Below, one piece after another: positions 23,114 through 35,260 of a stretch of 64,000 bases of DNA (position 1 is its first letter; each line of letters starts with the position of its first letter). The DNA is taken from the NCBI GenBank assembly GCA_002005505.1, contig KV908523.1, forward strand, positions 214,773 to 278,772, in the 5' to 3' direction. The translations under genes were made by a program, and so were the position numbers. A model generated the notes under the pieces. That model had not been told where the DNA came from. It was given only the letters and a program-made list of their open reading frames with translations, and did not search any database. The stretch comes from Botryococcus braunii. Its lineage: Eukaryota; Chlorophyta; Trebouxiophyceae.

Positions 23114-23296
23114 ATGCTGGCAAAACAAAAAAGGCAGATTAGACTAAGACCAAGATCTTCTAAGACGAACATGTTTTCCTATAAGGCTGGCGCACTTCCG
23201 TTAGAGCCAACTGCGGAAGTGCTTGCAGCTCTTAGGGCCCTAGGGCCTCATGACTCTCCAAATCAGGAGCTTCTCCAGAGTTTCTTGCTCTATTGA
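23114..23296 (+). CDS. Conserved 60-aa hypothetical ORF, U2 copy
   Basis: Same frame and length as 4086-4268 with several replacements (for example SKTNMFSYKAGALP). Confidence 0.35.
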   Translation: MLAKQKRQIRLRPRSSKTNMFSYKAGALPLEPTAEVLAALRALGPHDSPNQELLQSFLLY

Positions 23297-23993
23297 AACT
23301 GCTGCGCCGTCCAACATGCTGTACTGGGCGCCACCTTGGACTGCAGCCAGCCGGAACTCCTTTCGGAAGGGTACCCTCACATGTATCTCGAGTCAACTGA
23401 CCTTGCAGTCCTTGGCATCCCAGCCATCAGTCATAGATAAAGTTGTGTACAGCCCAAGAGGATTCTGCAAAAACGCCGACCGTTATCTTAAATATTTATC
23501 CATTCTTTCGTTCCTTCAAATCAACAGCAAATGTTCACACAATCATTCTCTAAACCCTTTGCCGGCTCAGATATTGATAAGGTCACCAATAGCAGTGCTT
23601 GGGACAATCTCTAAAACGCAATACAAGCCTCGGCAAGGCCCGTCTAGTCATCCATCATCCGACACTTTTATTCTTAATATTAATCTTATCCTTATTCTTA
23701 TTCTTAGTCTTAGTCTTAGTGTTAGCCTTAATTCTTAATCATGTTCTTATGTTCTTATCCATTCGAACTCATTCATTCATTTTTTATCTATTTGAATTCA
23801 TTTAACCTTATCACTGTAATATTACAAATTGTACATTACTAATAATGTTACTGTCACTTTAATTTTCCCCTTAAATAACATAGTAATAGTAATTAATTAT
23901 AAGTATCCCACAACCAACAACCAACAACAACAACAATACATATAATAGATAATAGATATAAACAATGTTATTAATGACGATATTAGAAACAAA

Positions 23994-24073
<80 letters not shown>

Positions 24074-24114
24074 CGACGATGACGATGACGACGATGATGA
24101 TGATGAGGATGAGC
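23994..24114 (+). repeat. (GAT)n/GAC poly-Asp tract, U2
   Basis: Triplet tract with a 3' part mixing GAC and GAT (24072-24105). Every codon of the GAT frame still encodes Asp before the acidic tail DEDEQDADGDN. Confidence 0.8.
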
Positions 24115-24220
24115 AAGACGCGGATGGTGATAATAGTAATAACAATTCCATGCCATCAACCAAAGTCACCACCAGCATCAACCCTCGTCGAAAAAAAAAT
24201 TGAGTAATGCGTCATTGCAT

Positions 24221-25962
24221 CTAAAGGTGCCGCGCCCCATGGCAAGCAGCAAAAAAGGATGCGGAGAAGAGCCGGGACGATGGGAGCGCACCTAGCCCAT
24301 AGTGCAAGGTGATGTACAGCGGGTGCCGCCCAAAGCGATGTATCCACATGTGCATGATGGCTAGGGCTCGCTGGGCGCTGTGGGCAAGCCCTCCTTGTGC
24401 ATGTCATTGAATGAGCAGTCCATCGTGTCCTCCTCTCCATCCCAAACGCGCACAGGCTTGGGGCCCTTGCTGCAGGCCCCGGCCGGGGTACACTTCCTTC
24501 GGGGGGCCCGGATCTCCGCCAGTGCCTTGCAGGCCATGTACGGAAATCCAATGGATGGCACCAGGCCAGCCTCCATGAATGGCTCGACTGCGCATACGAC
24601 CTCACGACCCTTGCTACACAGATCGCAAAGAAGATTCGTCTCGCCATTTTCGCCCTGAACCCACAGGGCCATCCTTCCCGTAAACATAGCCTCGAAAGCC
24701 ACCCCAACTTCCGCGATGGGCTCACCCAACAGGAATCGTTGCTCGACTCTCAATCCGCACATGGTCCAGGGGAGCAAGCTTGAAAGCTCTGGCCAGTCCT
24801 CGCCCTCTTTGATATGGAACATTTTTATATTGAAGGCCCAAGGGTGGGTCGGGTTTACGGGATGCTGTGGAAACGTTAGCAACGCAGTAGCGTGTTCACT
24901 GCCTTGGCCCCAAAGGCAGCGATGGTCTGTCCTTCCAGCCAGCGCTCCTCGGAGGCACACTGCTCCAGGTACACCGCGTGGAACACGCTGGAGGTCGCGG
25001 CCATTCTTGCAAGTTCCGGGAGGGCGAGCGCTGGGCTCACCAAGACACCTTCTGGACCTCGTTAGGGAGGTCGTCCCATTGGACCCTGGTGGGAACCCCC
25101 TTGCTTGCGGCGGCCCTCCGCTTTGAACGCCAGCCGGATGTCTTGGACCTCTGCCACCAAAAACATACCAGTCCCCAAATTGAGCATTCTAGACAAGTAC
25201 AAACTACAAAAGGCCAATGACAACCACAACAACAGACGACCCCCCTTATCAAGGGCATCTGACGGGCGTAGCACTTCTGCCGCAATCCTCATATCTGAAA
25301 CACCACAGCCTGCCCCATCCTCGATATCAATAAATATAGCCACCAAAAATGTGCTGAAAGTGTGCATCAAGACATCACTGGACCAGGTACCATAAACGAA
25401 TGCCCCATGGCGCATTGCCGACCTAGATCTAGTAACAACAATCAATATCAATAACATGCCATCAGAACGCAACATGTTGGGAAAATGCACAACGCCAGAA
25501 GCTACCTGCCCTTGAGACAAAGGGCATGCCATTGAGGGTCGTAACATTTCAGCATAAAGGCTGTGAGGTACTTTGCGGACTCAGGATACGAGCTACTTGT
25601 AACATGTCTGTGGCAACAACAGCTTTCTATGATGGCTGCAGGCACATGCTATGCTGTGAGCGAGGTGCCTCCACACATCTCTGGTCGTGGCTGAGAGAGT
25701 TGGCGGGAGGAGACAGAGACAGCATTCGGTATCCAAAACTGAAGGACAACTCCAGGGTTCTGAGACCATCTGTGAGGGAAGGTGCCATACAGTGAGGATA
25801 CCTTGGCTGATGCTGCAACTGCAGCTTCAGTATCCTCCGAGGAAATAGCAGGCCCAGTCCCAGACACCCCTCCACGCTCCTGCACAAGTGCCCAACATAC
25901 TTCATTGGGCTCCCGTACAGCTGCGGCCAGACTGTAAAGTCAACCATTACCTTGTACTTCAT
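24221..25962 (-). pseudogene. F-box-like gene, U2 copy, broken
   Basis: Homologous to 5164-6731 but with at least three single-base deletions. One is in the F-box (near 25050, shared with U3), one near 24880 and one near 24385. It also contains about 170 bp near 25240-25430 that U1 and U4 lack. On the minus strand that extra sequence is open and in frame with the downstream segment (DMRIAAEVLRPSDALDKGG, then LAFCSLYLSRMLNLGTGM). Thus U1 and U4 may have lost an exon or U2 and U3 gained it. Confidence 0.7.
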
Positions 25963-26790
25963 ATGTGTGCATATTAAGGTCCCCGACAGTTCTATCTGAT
26001 TTTCATGCTTAATTACATGAACGCATACATTCTATAATTGGCCGCTCTGCGTCGCAGTCAAGACGAACATTTCACGCATTACAATCAGTCGCCATCTTCT
26101 TCTTCATGAACGGATCTCTTTGCCACAGTTATATAATCTTCTGCTGATTGCTATAACACAGACAGCTGCTGTTCCAATCAGAAGTAGGACCAATGGGGGG
26201 AGGGACGGGGGTGGGCACGGGAGATGCGAGGGAGGGAGGAAGGGGCAAGGAGAAATCTCTTTAAGTGACTGACTGAAGAAGAGAAATTGGGGTTCCGAGC
26301 CCTGAGGGTGGAGTCCCGACCCGAGAGTGATGATATGCGCAAGCGAATCGGGACGAATTCTACCTAAAACGAAGAGGGACGCAATTCACTAAAATAATGC
26401 ATAACTTGAGGGGAACACAAAATATGCGGGTATTGGAACGCTGGAAACAGATCTGGATCTGGATTCTGGCACGCTATCACACGGCCGCCACAGCTTCCCT
26501 GTGGTGCAACCGGCCATTCGACAGATCTCTTAGCACTTAATGGAATTATGGTTTTGCAAAATGTGACCTTACATATATGCGCAGGCTAGATCTGCCAACA
26601 CTAATTACCACAGGTGATCATCATACACCGCCAAATGGCCACATGTGGTCAAAACCCCTCACCGTTGTTTAATTATCGCTTTTGGGCACGATAATCCCCT
26701 TCATCTTGCATTGCTTGTGTCGTCAAGTTGGACACCCCGCCGCAGCCGGTTGACACGTCCCCGGCCCAAACGCTTCTATCTCTCTTGCGC

Positions 26791-27600
26791 ATGTTTGACT
26801 TAATGTCAGAGTATATTGTCTCCAGCTTGTTTGATCATGCACTTTCCTGTGGACATCCTACTGATATTGCCATAGTCAGCATGGATGGAGGACTGCTCTC
26901 GTTATCTCTCGTGGTCAGCGACACTGATCAGTGGTGTCGGAGACAACAGGTTATTTGGCAGTACGGTTCACTTGTACTAACTGGGTTTTCCGACCCTGCA
27001 GTGCGTGGACTTGATAGCGGCATATGCAGCGGTTCCCCCCTTTACATCAGTACCATTGTCCGCCCTTCGACGCTTAGGGTACCCCCATGAGGTTGATTGT
27101 CAGCGCCCCCATCCTGTTGACATGGATACAGTTTAGCCCCCGTTAGGCAGGCCAATACCCTCGATGTGCCTTCCCTCCATGTTCCCCGCGGTTAGCCCCT
27201 ACGGATCCCCAGCTATGTACTTATGTGCGGTGGTTTGCGCGCCCTACTAAGGCTCAGCGCTCCCGCCTTTTTTATCTATCTCTTGGTGTTTCCAAGGTTC
27301 GGCTCTTTTTCAGGTTTCGTCTTGGTGTTCATGGCCTTCCCATTGATATGGGCCGCCGGCAGCGGCTTCCGCGTCTTGATCGCATGTGTGATATGTGTGG
27401 TTCCGCTGTGGGTGATGAACACCACTTTGTTTTTGACTGTCCCGCTCTTACCCCGGTGCGGGACAGTTACCCTCAGTTGTTGTGCTAGTCCCTCACGGTC
27501 TCTTCGGCAGTTCATTTGGCAAGCTGACTTGCGTGCGGTTGTATCTTTCACCTCGGATGCCTTCCAGGCTCGTGTAGACTTACGCCGGATGCGGTGACGT
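26791..27600 (+). pseudogene. LINE-1, internally deleted
   Basis: The 5' coding part (26791-27020, as at 60992) is joined directly to the 3' end. The latter includes a short Pro-rich region and a C-terminal zinc-binding motif [18 protein letters not shown] (about 27390-27445). That CX2C...HX4-5C motif is typical of the C-terminus of many LINE reverse transcriptases. The whole RT domain seen at 61200-62800 is missing. U3 has the same deletion, so it predates the duplication. Confidence 0.75.
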
Positions 27601-27855
27601 CTGTGGCTGTCCCTTTCCCCCTTTTTCCCCCCTTTCCCCGTTATGCTTACGCCGTTGCGTGTCTAGTCTTTGTATGGCTACCTCGTGTGGCCCGCTTTTC
27701 TTTATTTCGGCTAGCGTGTGTGTTGTGGACATCTTATCATGCCCTCGTGGCTGGACAGATGTAACTCCTTCCTTTCTTCTTCGTTACAAGAGTGGAGTGA
27801 AAAAAACCAGCCCAATGTTCAGGGACCCAAACCCCAATGTTTCAAGCCATGAGTC

Positions 27856-29344
27856 ACACCCGGCGAGCGGCCAGCTGGCGACCCACAGCCGCCGCAATGA
27901 TGAAACTGACCCAACGAATGACAAAATATCCCTCCACACCTTCTTGAGCAATGATGGCTTGGTTCAAAAGCCCCTGGAGCCTCTGCAACAAGGCCAGCGC
28001 ATCAGCATGCAACCCTCCAAATGTTTCAAAAGCAAAGGCTTGGAAAGCCACAGGCGGCTGCTGACGCGACAACAAGACAGCATAGCGGGTCTGCTTGTCT
28101 TGGGCAGCGCGCGCGGCGGCCCCACCCGGCACGAAGTGCAGCAAGTTGGCAACTGTGAGTGGGGAAGAGCCAACGATGTCGATATAAAGGTCACGCCCCT
28201 CCTCCCACGCATGGAGGCGGAGGTCTGCGCGACGGCGCTCCTGGCCAGAGACAAGGGTGGGAAAGGCGGGTTCCCGGGTGACACGCTGACGAGCTCAGGT
28301 AAGGACAGCGTCCAGGCCGTTACGAACGGAGTAATGTCGGCCGACAATGGCAACATCCCCCCCTGAGGTGCAGTGGACCGCGTGGTCGCCCCAGACATCC
28401 AACTCCCTCAAGCAGCACGGGCATTGGGAGCCAGGCTGGAAAATGGGGATCAAGAGCTGGTATTGAAGGCGGCAGCGGAACGACTCAGGGGGCATGGTCT
28501 GCTGCAAATGGGGAACTGGGAGAGCCAGCAGCCAATCAGACGCTCCCGGCTGTGTAAGAGATTGGAGCACAGCACGGTCGCGATCCGAGCGAGCAGGGTC
28601 ATCAAGAACCTCCCGGTATGCACGTTGAGACAAGGGTGTGACAGCCGGGCCTGCACTTTGCTGCGGACAAAATCCGGATCCTCGAAGAGCGCCGCATCGA
28701 AATCAGGAACAAGGACGCAGTAGTCAGCCTTGGCAGCTAGGGCAGCGGGGACAAGAGGTGCAGTGGATGTTTCCAGACGGTGGTCCTGAACGGGGGCGGT
28801 CTGCGTGACGGAGGCGAGATAGGCACAAGGCAGAAAGGAAGTGGCCTTAGTGACCCCTAGACCCCCCTGGGCAATAGGCAAGCCAGCCAAGGTCTGCTGC
28901 AAAGGGCCAAAACCACCACCTCCAGCTGTGAAAACGGATTGGAGGATCTGGGTTTGGAGCATATCAAAAGTCACCAAAGCTTGCTCAGCTGCAGCTGGCG
29001 GCATGGTCCGAGCTGTGAAAACCACCTTGCAGGGCCCAAGGCAACTGCGAAGCAAACCCTTCCTTCTCGAAAGGTACGGGGTTTACATTGTGGCCACGTC
29101 TAGGGCCTACAGTCAAGCACCACGACTCCCAACCAAACTTCGACACACAGGTTCGATTCCACGACGTCGACAGTAAACCTGACAGTAATCCTCTGATGGA
29201 ATTATCGCACCCTTGCTGGCCACAGGAAAACATGGCATAATCCATGGCGGGGACAACCGATGTCAGGCTGGACTCACCCATACTGCACATACGATCCCGG
29301 GGGAAGCCCTTGTACGAAATACTAACACAGTACTCAATATGCAA
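27856..29344 (-). pseudogene. LINE-2 3' end with restriction-like endonuclease
   Basis: Minus-strand fragments in shifting frames read as the tail of a LINE. A thumb-like region (LAGLPIAQGGLGV) comes first, then a Cys/His cluster (CPCCLRELDVWGDHAVHC) with RHYSVRNGL. Next is RADLRLHAWEEGRDLYIDIV, then QDKQTRYAVL and FAFETFGGLHADA. The R..D..W..GRDLYIDI plus downstream K arrangement resembles the restriction-like endonuclease at the C-terminus of some LINEs. At least two frameshifts (near 28295 and 28450-28630) make it non-functional. RT catalytic motifs are not in this fragment. Confidence 0.7.
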
Positions 29345-29580
29345 ACACTTAAGCGTGTTTTTATATCTTAGGTTCAGGGTTTATGGTTCATATCTTAGTG
29401 TTTAGGGAAACCCTACCCTGCTCCTCGCTCATGTATCTTATGAGATACAATGCCCTAACTAATTATCTAGGGCAATGTATGTAGATACAATAAGTGGATA
29501 ACTCGACCCCCAACATGTACCTCTGCATAGAGCCCCAGACTTCATCTCCCTCTGAAGCCTGTCTAGATACTTTCGTAATT
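29345..29580. other. Non-coding spacer with telomere-like motif
   Basis: No gene is seen. Around 29375-29415 it holds degenerate GGGTTTA/TTTAGGG units, better kept in the second copy (45251-45289). Confidence 0.5.
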
Positions 29581-29909
29581 ACGCAAGTAAGAACCCTTAT
29601 CAGAACCCTTCCATGACTCGGCCTAGGATGTCATTACCTCCCAATTGACACTGGCAGGCAACAAGGGATCTCCTGTATTGAGAGGGTCTGTACTATGTGT
29701 TCATTAGGGCATGCCATTAAATGCGTACCCTCACGAAGTCCCCACCATAAAGCCAAAGCTCTATTGAAATAGAGAGTGAAAAGCCTCGTACCCAGCTGAG
29801 GGACACTTCTAAAAAAGGTTAATATTCAGTCAGGATACAAAGCGTGAACCCTGTGAAGCCTGTCATGCACGGAGAACCCCATGGGAGTACCCGTGGCCAT
29901 ATGCATGCT
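29581..29909 (+). repeat. U fragment with the empty chromovirus site
   Basis: Matches U at 2896-3150 and, after a deletion of about 470 bp, 3630-3678. At 29840-29844 the sequence AAGCG is uninterrupted: the site where the chromovirus sits in the other copy (45714-45718). It ends at TGCT, where element E begins. Confidence 0.85.
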
Positions 29910-30872
29910 TGTAGTGATCCAGAAATTACATTGTCCTTGTTTTTGCAAACAAGGGAAGGTTGCACCATATGTGTACGGCACTAAACCTTAGCTGTACAAT
30001 TGTGTACTTTATAATGTCTATAACATAAATGGCTTATAAACCAAACACTTGGACCGCGAGCAATATACTTAACTTAGGTTCTGATACAAGTGTATCTTGC
30101 TCACCATCTCCAAATTGTCATAAGTGCTGAGGGCATCAAAAGCTCCTCTAAGCAAAACAGACCAGTTCAAAGCTGATACAGTAAGTCCTTAACACTCGTC
30201 TCAATGTTGCTGAGATACATTGCTCAGAAGTGCATAAAAACCATTATTCAATAATGCTCGAATTGTTCAATATTGCTGCACATGTAATGCTCCATTACTC
30301 CAAGTCAGAATTGCGAATTACTTTGCTGTTGCAACAAATCAAATGATACCATTTTTCATCATTATCAAATGATACCATTTTTCATCATCATTACTGCTGT
30401 ACTTCTTCCCATTCAAATTCATAGTCTGAGTCCATGACTTCCATCTTGATCTGAAGACTCTGCATGTCTGATGCTATTTTCGCTGCCTTCCTTTCTCTCC
30501 TCTCAGCACGAGTTCTGCTTCTCTTTTTCTTCTTAGGCTGCTGTCGCTGCTGCACATCCTGCAGCTGTTCTCGTGGCTGCACAACTGCTGGCTGCACAAC
30601 TTGTTTCTCTTTCTCATCACTGCTCTCATGATCCAGTAATGCTCTTCCCTGGACCATCCCCTTTCTGTAATACTGTCTCAAGCCATCTCACTCTCGCGCC
30701 TTCGCTATCAAGCATAATTTCTTCAACTACAAATACACACGTCCCAGTATATAAACCCGTTAGGCTGGTAGGCCAGACGGACTTGATATGCCTGAGACTT
30801 CACGTGATCACCGTGACTGACGTTACTCACGTGAACGATCACTAAACACATATCATGATTTAATTCACGACA
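29910..30872 (-). mobile_element. Element E, left module (copy 1)
   Basis: 963 bp from TGTAGTGATCC to ..TTCACGACA, the same length as 52073-53035. It contains the 114-bp repeat A (30759-30872) with a promoter-like CACGTG region and a basic ORF. Confidence 0.7.
30391..30657 (-). CDS. Basic hypothetical protein of element E, copy 1
   Basis: Translationally identical to 52554-52820: Gln-rich, then KKKKRSRTRAERRERKAAK, then an acidic C-terminus (SDYEFEWEEVQQ). See that entry. Confidence 0.45.
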   Translation of the reverse strand: MVQGRALLDHESSDEKEKQVVQPAVVQPREQLQDVQQRQQPKKKKRSRTRAERRERKAAKIASDMQSLQIKMEVMDSDYEFEWEEVQQ

Positions 30873-31188
30873 TATATGTAGTGATCCAGAAAGGGTCTGA
30901 TCCCACCTCCAAGTCCCCATGCCCAGTGACCTGCAGAGGATTAACCAACTGCCTCTCAAATATCTGGTGCATTTTGGCAACTTTGGAAACAAACTTCTCC
31001 AAGTCAGATGCTGTCTTCTGTAAAGTGTGTGTCACCAATGGTTCATTGAAAAAGTCCTTCATAATCTCTCTATCAGTCTTGCCAGGAAACTTGGATATAA
31101 TGTCATGTAAATACAAGGCTCTCTTAACCAAGTCACATTGTGTAACGGTATTAGCCAGAGACTTCTTGGTACTGTCTGGTTCAGTCAT
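30865..31188 (-). CDS. 107-aa hypothetical protein of element E, copy 1
   Basis: Near-identical to 53028-53351 with a few replacements. Confidence 0.4.
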   Translation of the reverse strand: MTEPDSTKKSLANTVTQCDLVKRALYLHDIISKFPGKTDREIMKDFFNEPLVTHTLQKTASDLEKFVSKVAKMHQIFERQLVNPLQVTGHGDLEVGSDPFWITTYMS

Positions 31189-33469
31189 AATGAAAATATA
31201 AAAGAACCGTGCGACCTCCGACGAAGCGTCCGACGGACAAACCGAGGTCGACTACGGTCAGCTAAGCCAAACCGTACGATACATTGACACAAAGGGGAGT
31301 TGCTGTAGTGACCCCAAGGTTCTCTCATTCTCTCACCCTCCCAGCTCCACCCAGATCACGAACCCCGGAAGCTCCGAATATTCTGAAGATCCTTCTGGAA
31401 GCTGGCGCAAGTGCCAAAAAGATAAAATCATAAAGGTGGCGCAAGTGCCAATATATGGAAATGGCGCAAGTGCCTTAGCATTACTGCAAGAAAAGCGGGA
31501 AGCCCCAAAGTATAAAGATCTGATAAAAGACATGGGGAAAGCCTCAAAACAAGACCTGTAAAATGCTGCCAAGAATCTGAAGACTCTCTGCTATTCCAAG
31601 GTCTGTGCTGCAAATCAAATAGAACTCCATACACCAGCAAGGAAAATTACTTCTACTACCCCCACATTTAGTGTTCAAGTTCCAGCCTATTGAATATTTC
31701 ATACTGTCGAAGCGCTGCGTGATGGGTGTTTGGAGCGAATTCAGCCACATACTGAAATTCGTAATCTCTTGTATTGTGCACTCTCCCCCCCCCCCCCCCA
31801 GTCACAAAGCGGTTCGTGAAATTTCACTAGGTGTGAAGTGTGACGTTTGAATAGCCTGGCATCCTTAAACCTAGTTTTGCCAGTGCGTAAAACAGCAATC
31901 GTTTCTCACTTCCGCAACACAAGGGAATCCCTTGCGCAACACAAGGGACAAGGAGGCCACGCAAGGGGGCCACGCAAGGGGGCCACGCAAGGGGGCACAC
32001 ATCTAAGTGATTGCGTGTGAGTTGTACCTTTATTTACTCTCGGCTGCTCCGGAGGAGTCTGCACAAATGGTGCTGCAGATGGGGTCTGGCCATAAGCATT
32101 TACCAGTGGTACTGGTCCAAGACCCTTTACTGCAGGTACCTTGACTTTTCTGACGTATTTCCGCTTGGTAGTCTTTGCTGGACCTGCAACGTTAGGCTTC
32201 CGCGGTGATGTCCGGCTCTTGGCAGCCGGCTTCGTCTTACGGATCACCTTACGAGGACCAGTGGTCCTTGCTGCGTAGGCACGGTTAGTGGCTGCTTGCT
32301 TTAAACTTACATCCACTCCACGCAAACATACTTTCAGTCAAAGGCATAGAGCCTGCAGGTAACCTCGGGTACTGCTCCCCTACTGGCGTGGGAGGTACTG
32401 ATAGAGCATCACTGGCAGGAACAATAGCAAGATCCAGAGTGGGGACAGTCACCTTTCTCTAACTGGTGTTCCCACTCTGAGGTGCTGGGACATAATTAGT
32501 AAATCTCCTGTTATCAATTTGAACTGGTACAAAACCCTTACCGTAGATTCAGTCTTCCTCTTCTTTACATTGGTGTCGGGCTCCAAATCACAAATATTAA
32601 CATCCAGATCAGAGTCAACTTCAGGCTCAGACTCGTCTGAAATATGCAGCTGGAGCATGAAAGACCAAGGAGACTTCTCCTGGAAACCCTGATTGTAGTT
32701 GACCTGTGAACCTCTGCCAGATCCACGTCCCCTACCACGATAGTTATGGTTCCGTACATCATTGAACTGGCGCTTGTCCTTATCGTCATCGCCCTCCTTC
32801 ATGTAATCTGCTGCTGGCTGGTTATCCCGTTGCTTCTTAGCACGAAGCGCAGCCAGGTGTGCACGGAAGTCAGGGCTAAATAGTCTTGTTAGTACTGAAA
32901 ATAATTCATTGACATCAGATAGCATACGATTTGCGACAGCAGAGTAAATGGCTAAAGCTACCTCATTATTGTGCCTGGCGGCCTTCTTCACGGCATCAAG
33001 TACCTCTGCAGTAGGCCTGCAGCATCCTGTCTGATAATTACCTTTACGTTGTCAATCCACAACGCAATTGACGTGCCTTTTACCAAAGGCGGAAGACGCT
33101 CTGACAGCATCTTTCTTCTCGTGGATTTTTCCTGTGCTGTTGGCATGCTGGTAGCTGCAGCTGGTCGCTGACTCCTTACTGCCATGCTTACATAATTCTG
33201 AATCTGCTGATCTTTTAAATTCAGTGCCTTGTTCATTGCCCTAACGATACCTTCAATAATGTGCACAGTCTCATTACCTACATCAATGCCTGACCTCAAA
33301 GAGTTTGCAAAACGTTGTGCCTCCTCAGGGCCACATCCTCTCTCTATCACCTGTACAATGGAGGGAAGTTTTGCTGCAAGCGTAGGTTCATCTTGAATTA
33401 TTTGCAGTGAATTGCGAATAGGTGGTAACGTTGGTGTGCCTTGTGTCGATCTATGCTGGCTACCTCTAG
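30877..33469 (-). mobile_element. Element E, right module, truncated (copy 1)
   Basis: Colinear with 53040-55625, then cut at AGGT and joined to a copia RNase H fragment. It lacks the right 1.47 kb, including the R-gene start and terminal repeat A1. Confidence 0.75.
32449..33350 (-). pseudogene. Element E R gene, copy 1
   Basis: Same protein and same defects as 54604-55676, including the extra 11 bp (33006-33022 region), but without the first about 110 residues. See the full copy. Confidence 0.6.
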
Positions 33470-33906
<437 letters not shown>

Positions 33907-34276
33907 TTCGCCACCTGGAACTCGGGGCAGTACCGTTCCATCTTTTTCGCGCAGATACACCGCAACTCTAAATCCTAAACCCTATGCTCCTAGGCCCCTA
34001 CTCCTGCTATCTGCAATTCTTCTGGCCTTCAATGGCCCCTCTTCAGTCCGTAACCCACACTGTTCCGCTGCACACACTTCCGCCTCTCCAGAACTTTTTG
34101 CCGGTGGAAACTTGACTTCACAAAACAAGAGTTCTTAAGCTTTAGACAGTAATTCATAAGAAGTAACTTAAAGCAGCACACTCCCAAGGCATTCTTTTTA
34201 CAAGATTCAGACGAAAGCCAATATCCAGAAATTCAGGTAGGAGCCTTTGGAGATTCGAATTGCGTTTCAGATAGAA

Positions 34277-34310
34277 AGTAAACCGCTAGTAGTACTACTA
34301 GCGGTTTACT
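34277..34310. repeat. Perfect 34-nt palindrome
   Basis: Same dyad as 8658-8691. Confidence 0.9.
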
Positions 34311-35015
34311 AGTAGTTCTCAACTAGCTATATAGCTAAATGTGGCTGCTACCACTAGAGCTACTAGTATAGTGCTCGTAGCTGAGCTACTTTTAAACGTT
34401 AATATACGATAGCGTTAACTTCCATATTACCTGCAGTAAATGCTATTGTCGTCGTGTTATAATTAATTGTACCGCTTAGGCTTGTACCAATCTTTGATAC
34501 TGTATGCGCTTATTTACGCAATAGCTATATATACGGGCTTACAGAAGCGCTTATGTGCGTGTGTACATGTATATACATATATATAGAAGTTTGATATATC
34601 AAACTTCAGTTTCGAAAGTCAATTCAGTCAGTGCCATGTACATTGGTATGTACACCGTTATGCCGGTCGACTGTGTTGTTCTAGTTTACAAAACCTTGCC
34701 ATTGGAACCCGTGCCAACCCAATCTATTAAAATTCTTTGCAGACTGGCCTACAGGGAAGCTTTTAAATAGTAGGTTCCGCTGCTGTTGCAGCACGTGAAC
34801 ACGATTTCGTGAAACACCAGACAACACCAACCGGGTGTCGCGGCCTCTGACCCAACCCCCCCCCCCCCCCATGGAGGAGTACGTATGCTTTGCAAAGCTC
34901 GCCATAAACTTTATGTTGAAGAAATGTTATATATGGAACTTTATTGCTTTAATATACTTTTTTAAATACCCCATTGGACATTATCTTTACACTGCGAACT
35001 GTGAATGCGCCCTAG

Positions 35016-35197
35016 GAACACAGATTTGGCAATCCAGCTTGATGGAGAGATCCTTAATGAAGAGCCGTACGAGCCGGTTATGCCCTATAAACTTCAAAAG
35101 AATATGCCCATGATCCGGGTGACCGGTGTAAGTGATGAATTCAAGAGAGGGATTGTGCAACAGACATCGAACAATGAACTCCAGATTTACGTTCCAA
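35016..35197 (+). CDS. Exon candidate with GTAAGG donor, U3
   Basis: Same 182-nt exon-like segment and borders as 19195-19376. Confidence 0.35.
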
Positions 35198-35260
35198 GTA
35201 AGGCTTGCCTCATAACGTTGTAACTCTAGATGTAGAGCCATGTCGAATTCATCAATAACA

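Larger units (their letters stand above)
18084..26790 (+). repeat. U repeat unit, copy U2
   Basis: Complete U: left part with palindromes and exon candidate (18084-19930), core (19940-26790), then LINE-1. Nearly identical to U3 (33903-42618), with small indels. Together with the sequence up to 33469 it forms the first copy of a tandem segmental duplication. Confidence 0.9.

Noticed and set aside
27225..27600. Host membrane protein from a hydrophobic 124-aa frame (27223-27597)
   Set aside because: It overlaps the LINE-1 frame that carries the C-terminal zinc motif; the hydrophobic frame is a by-product of T-rich sequence.
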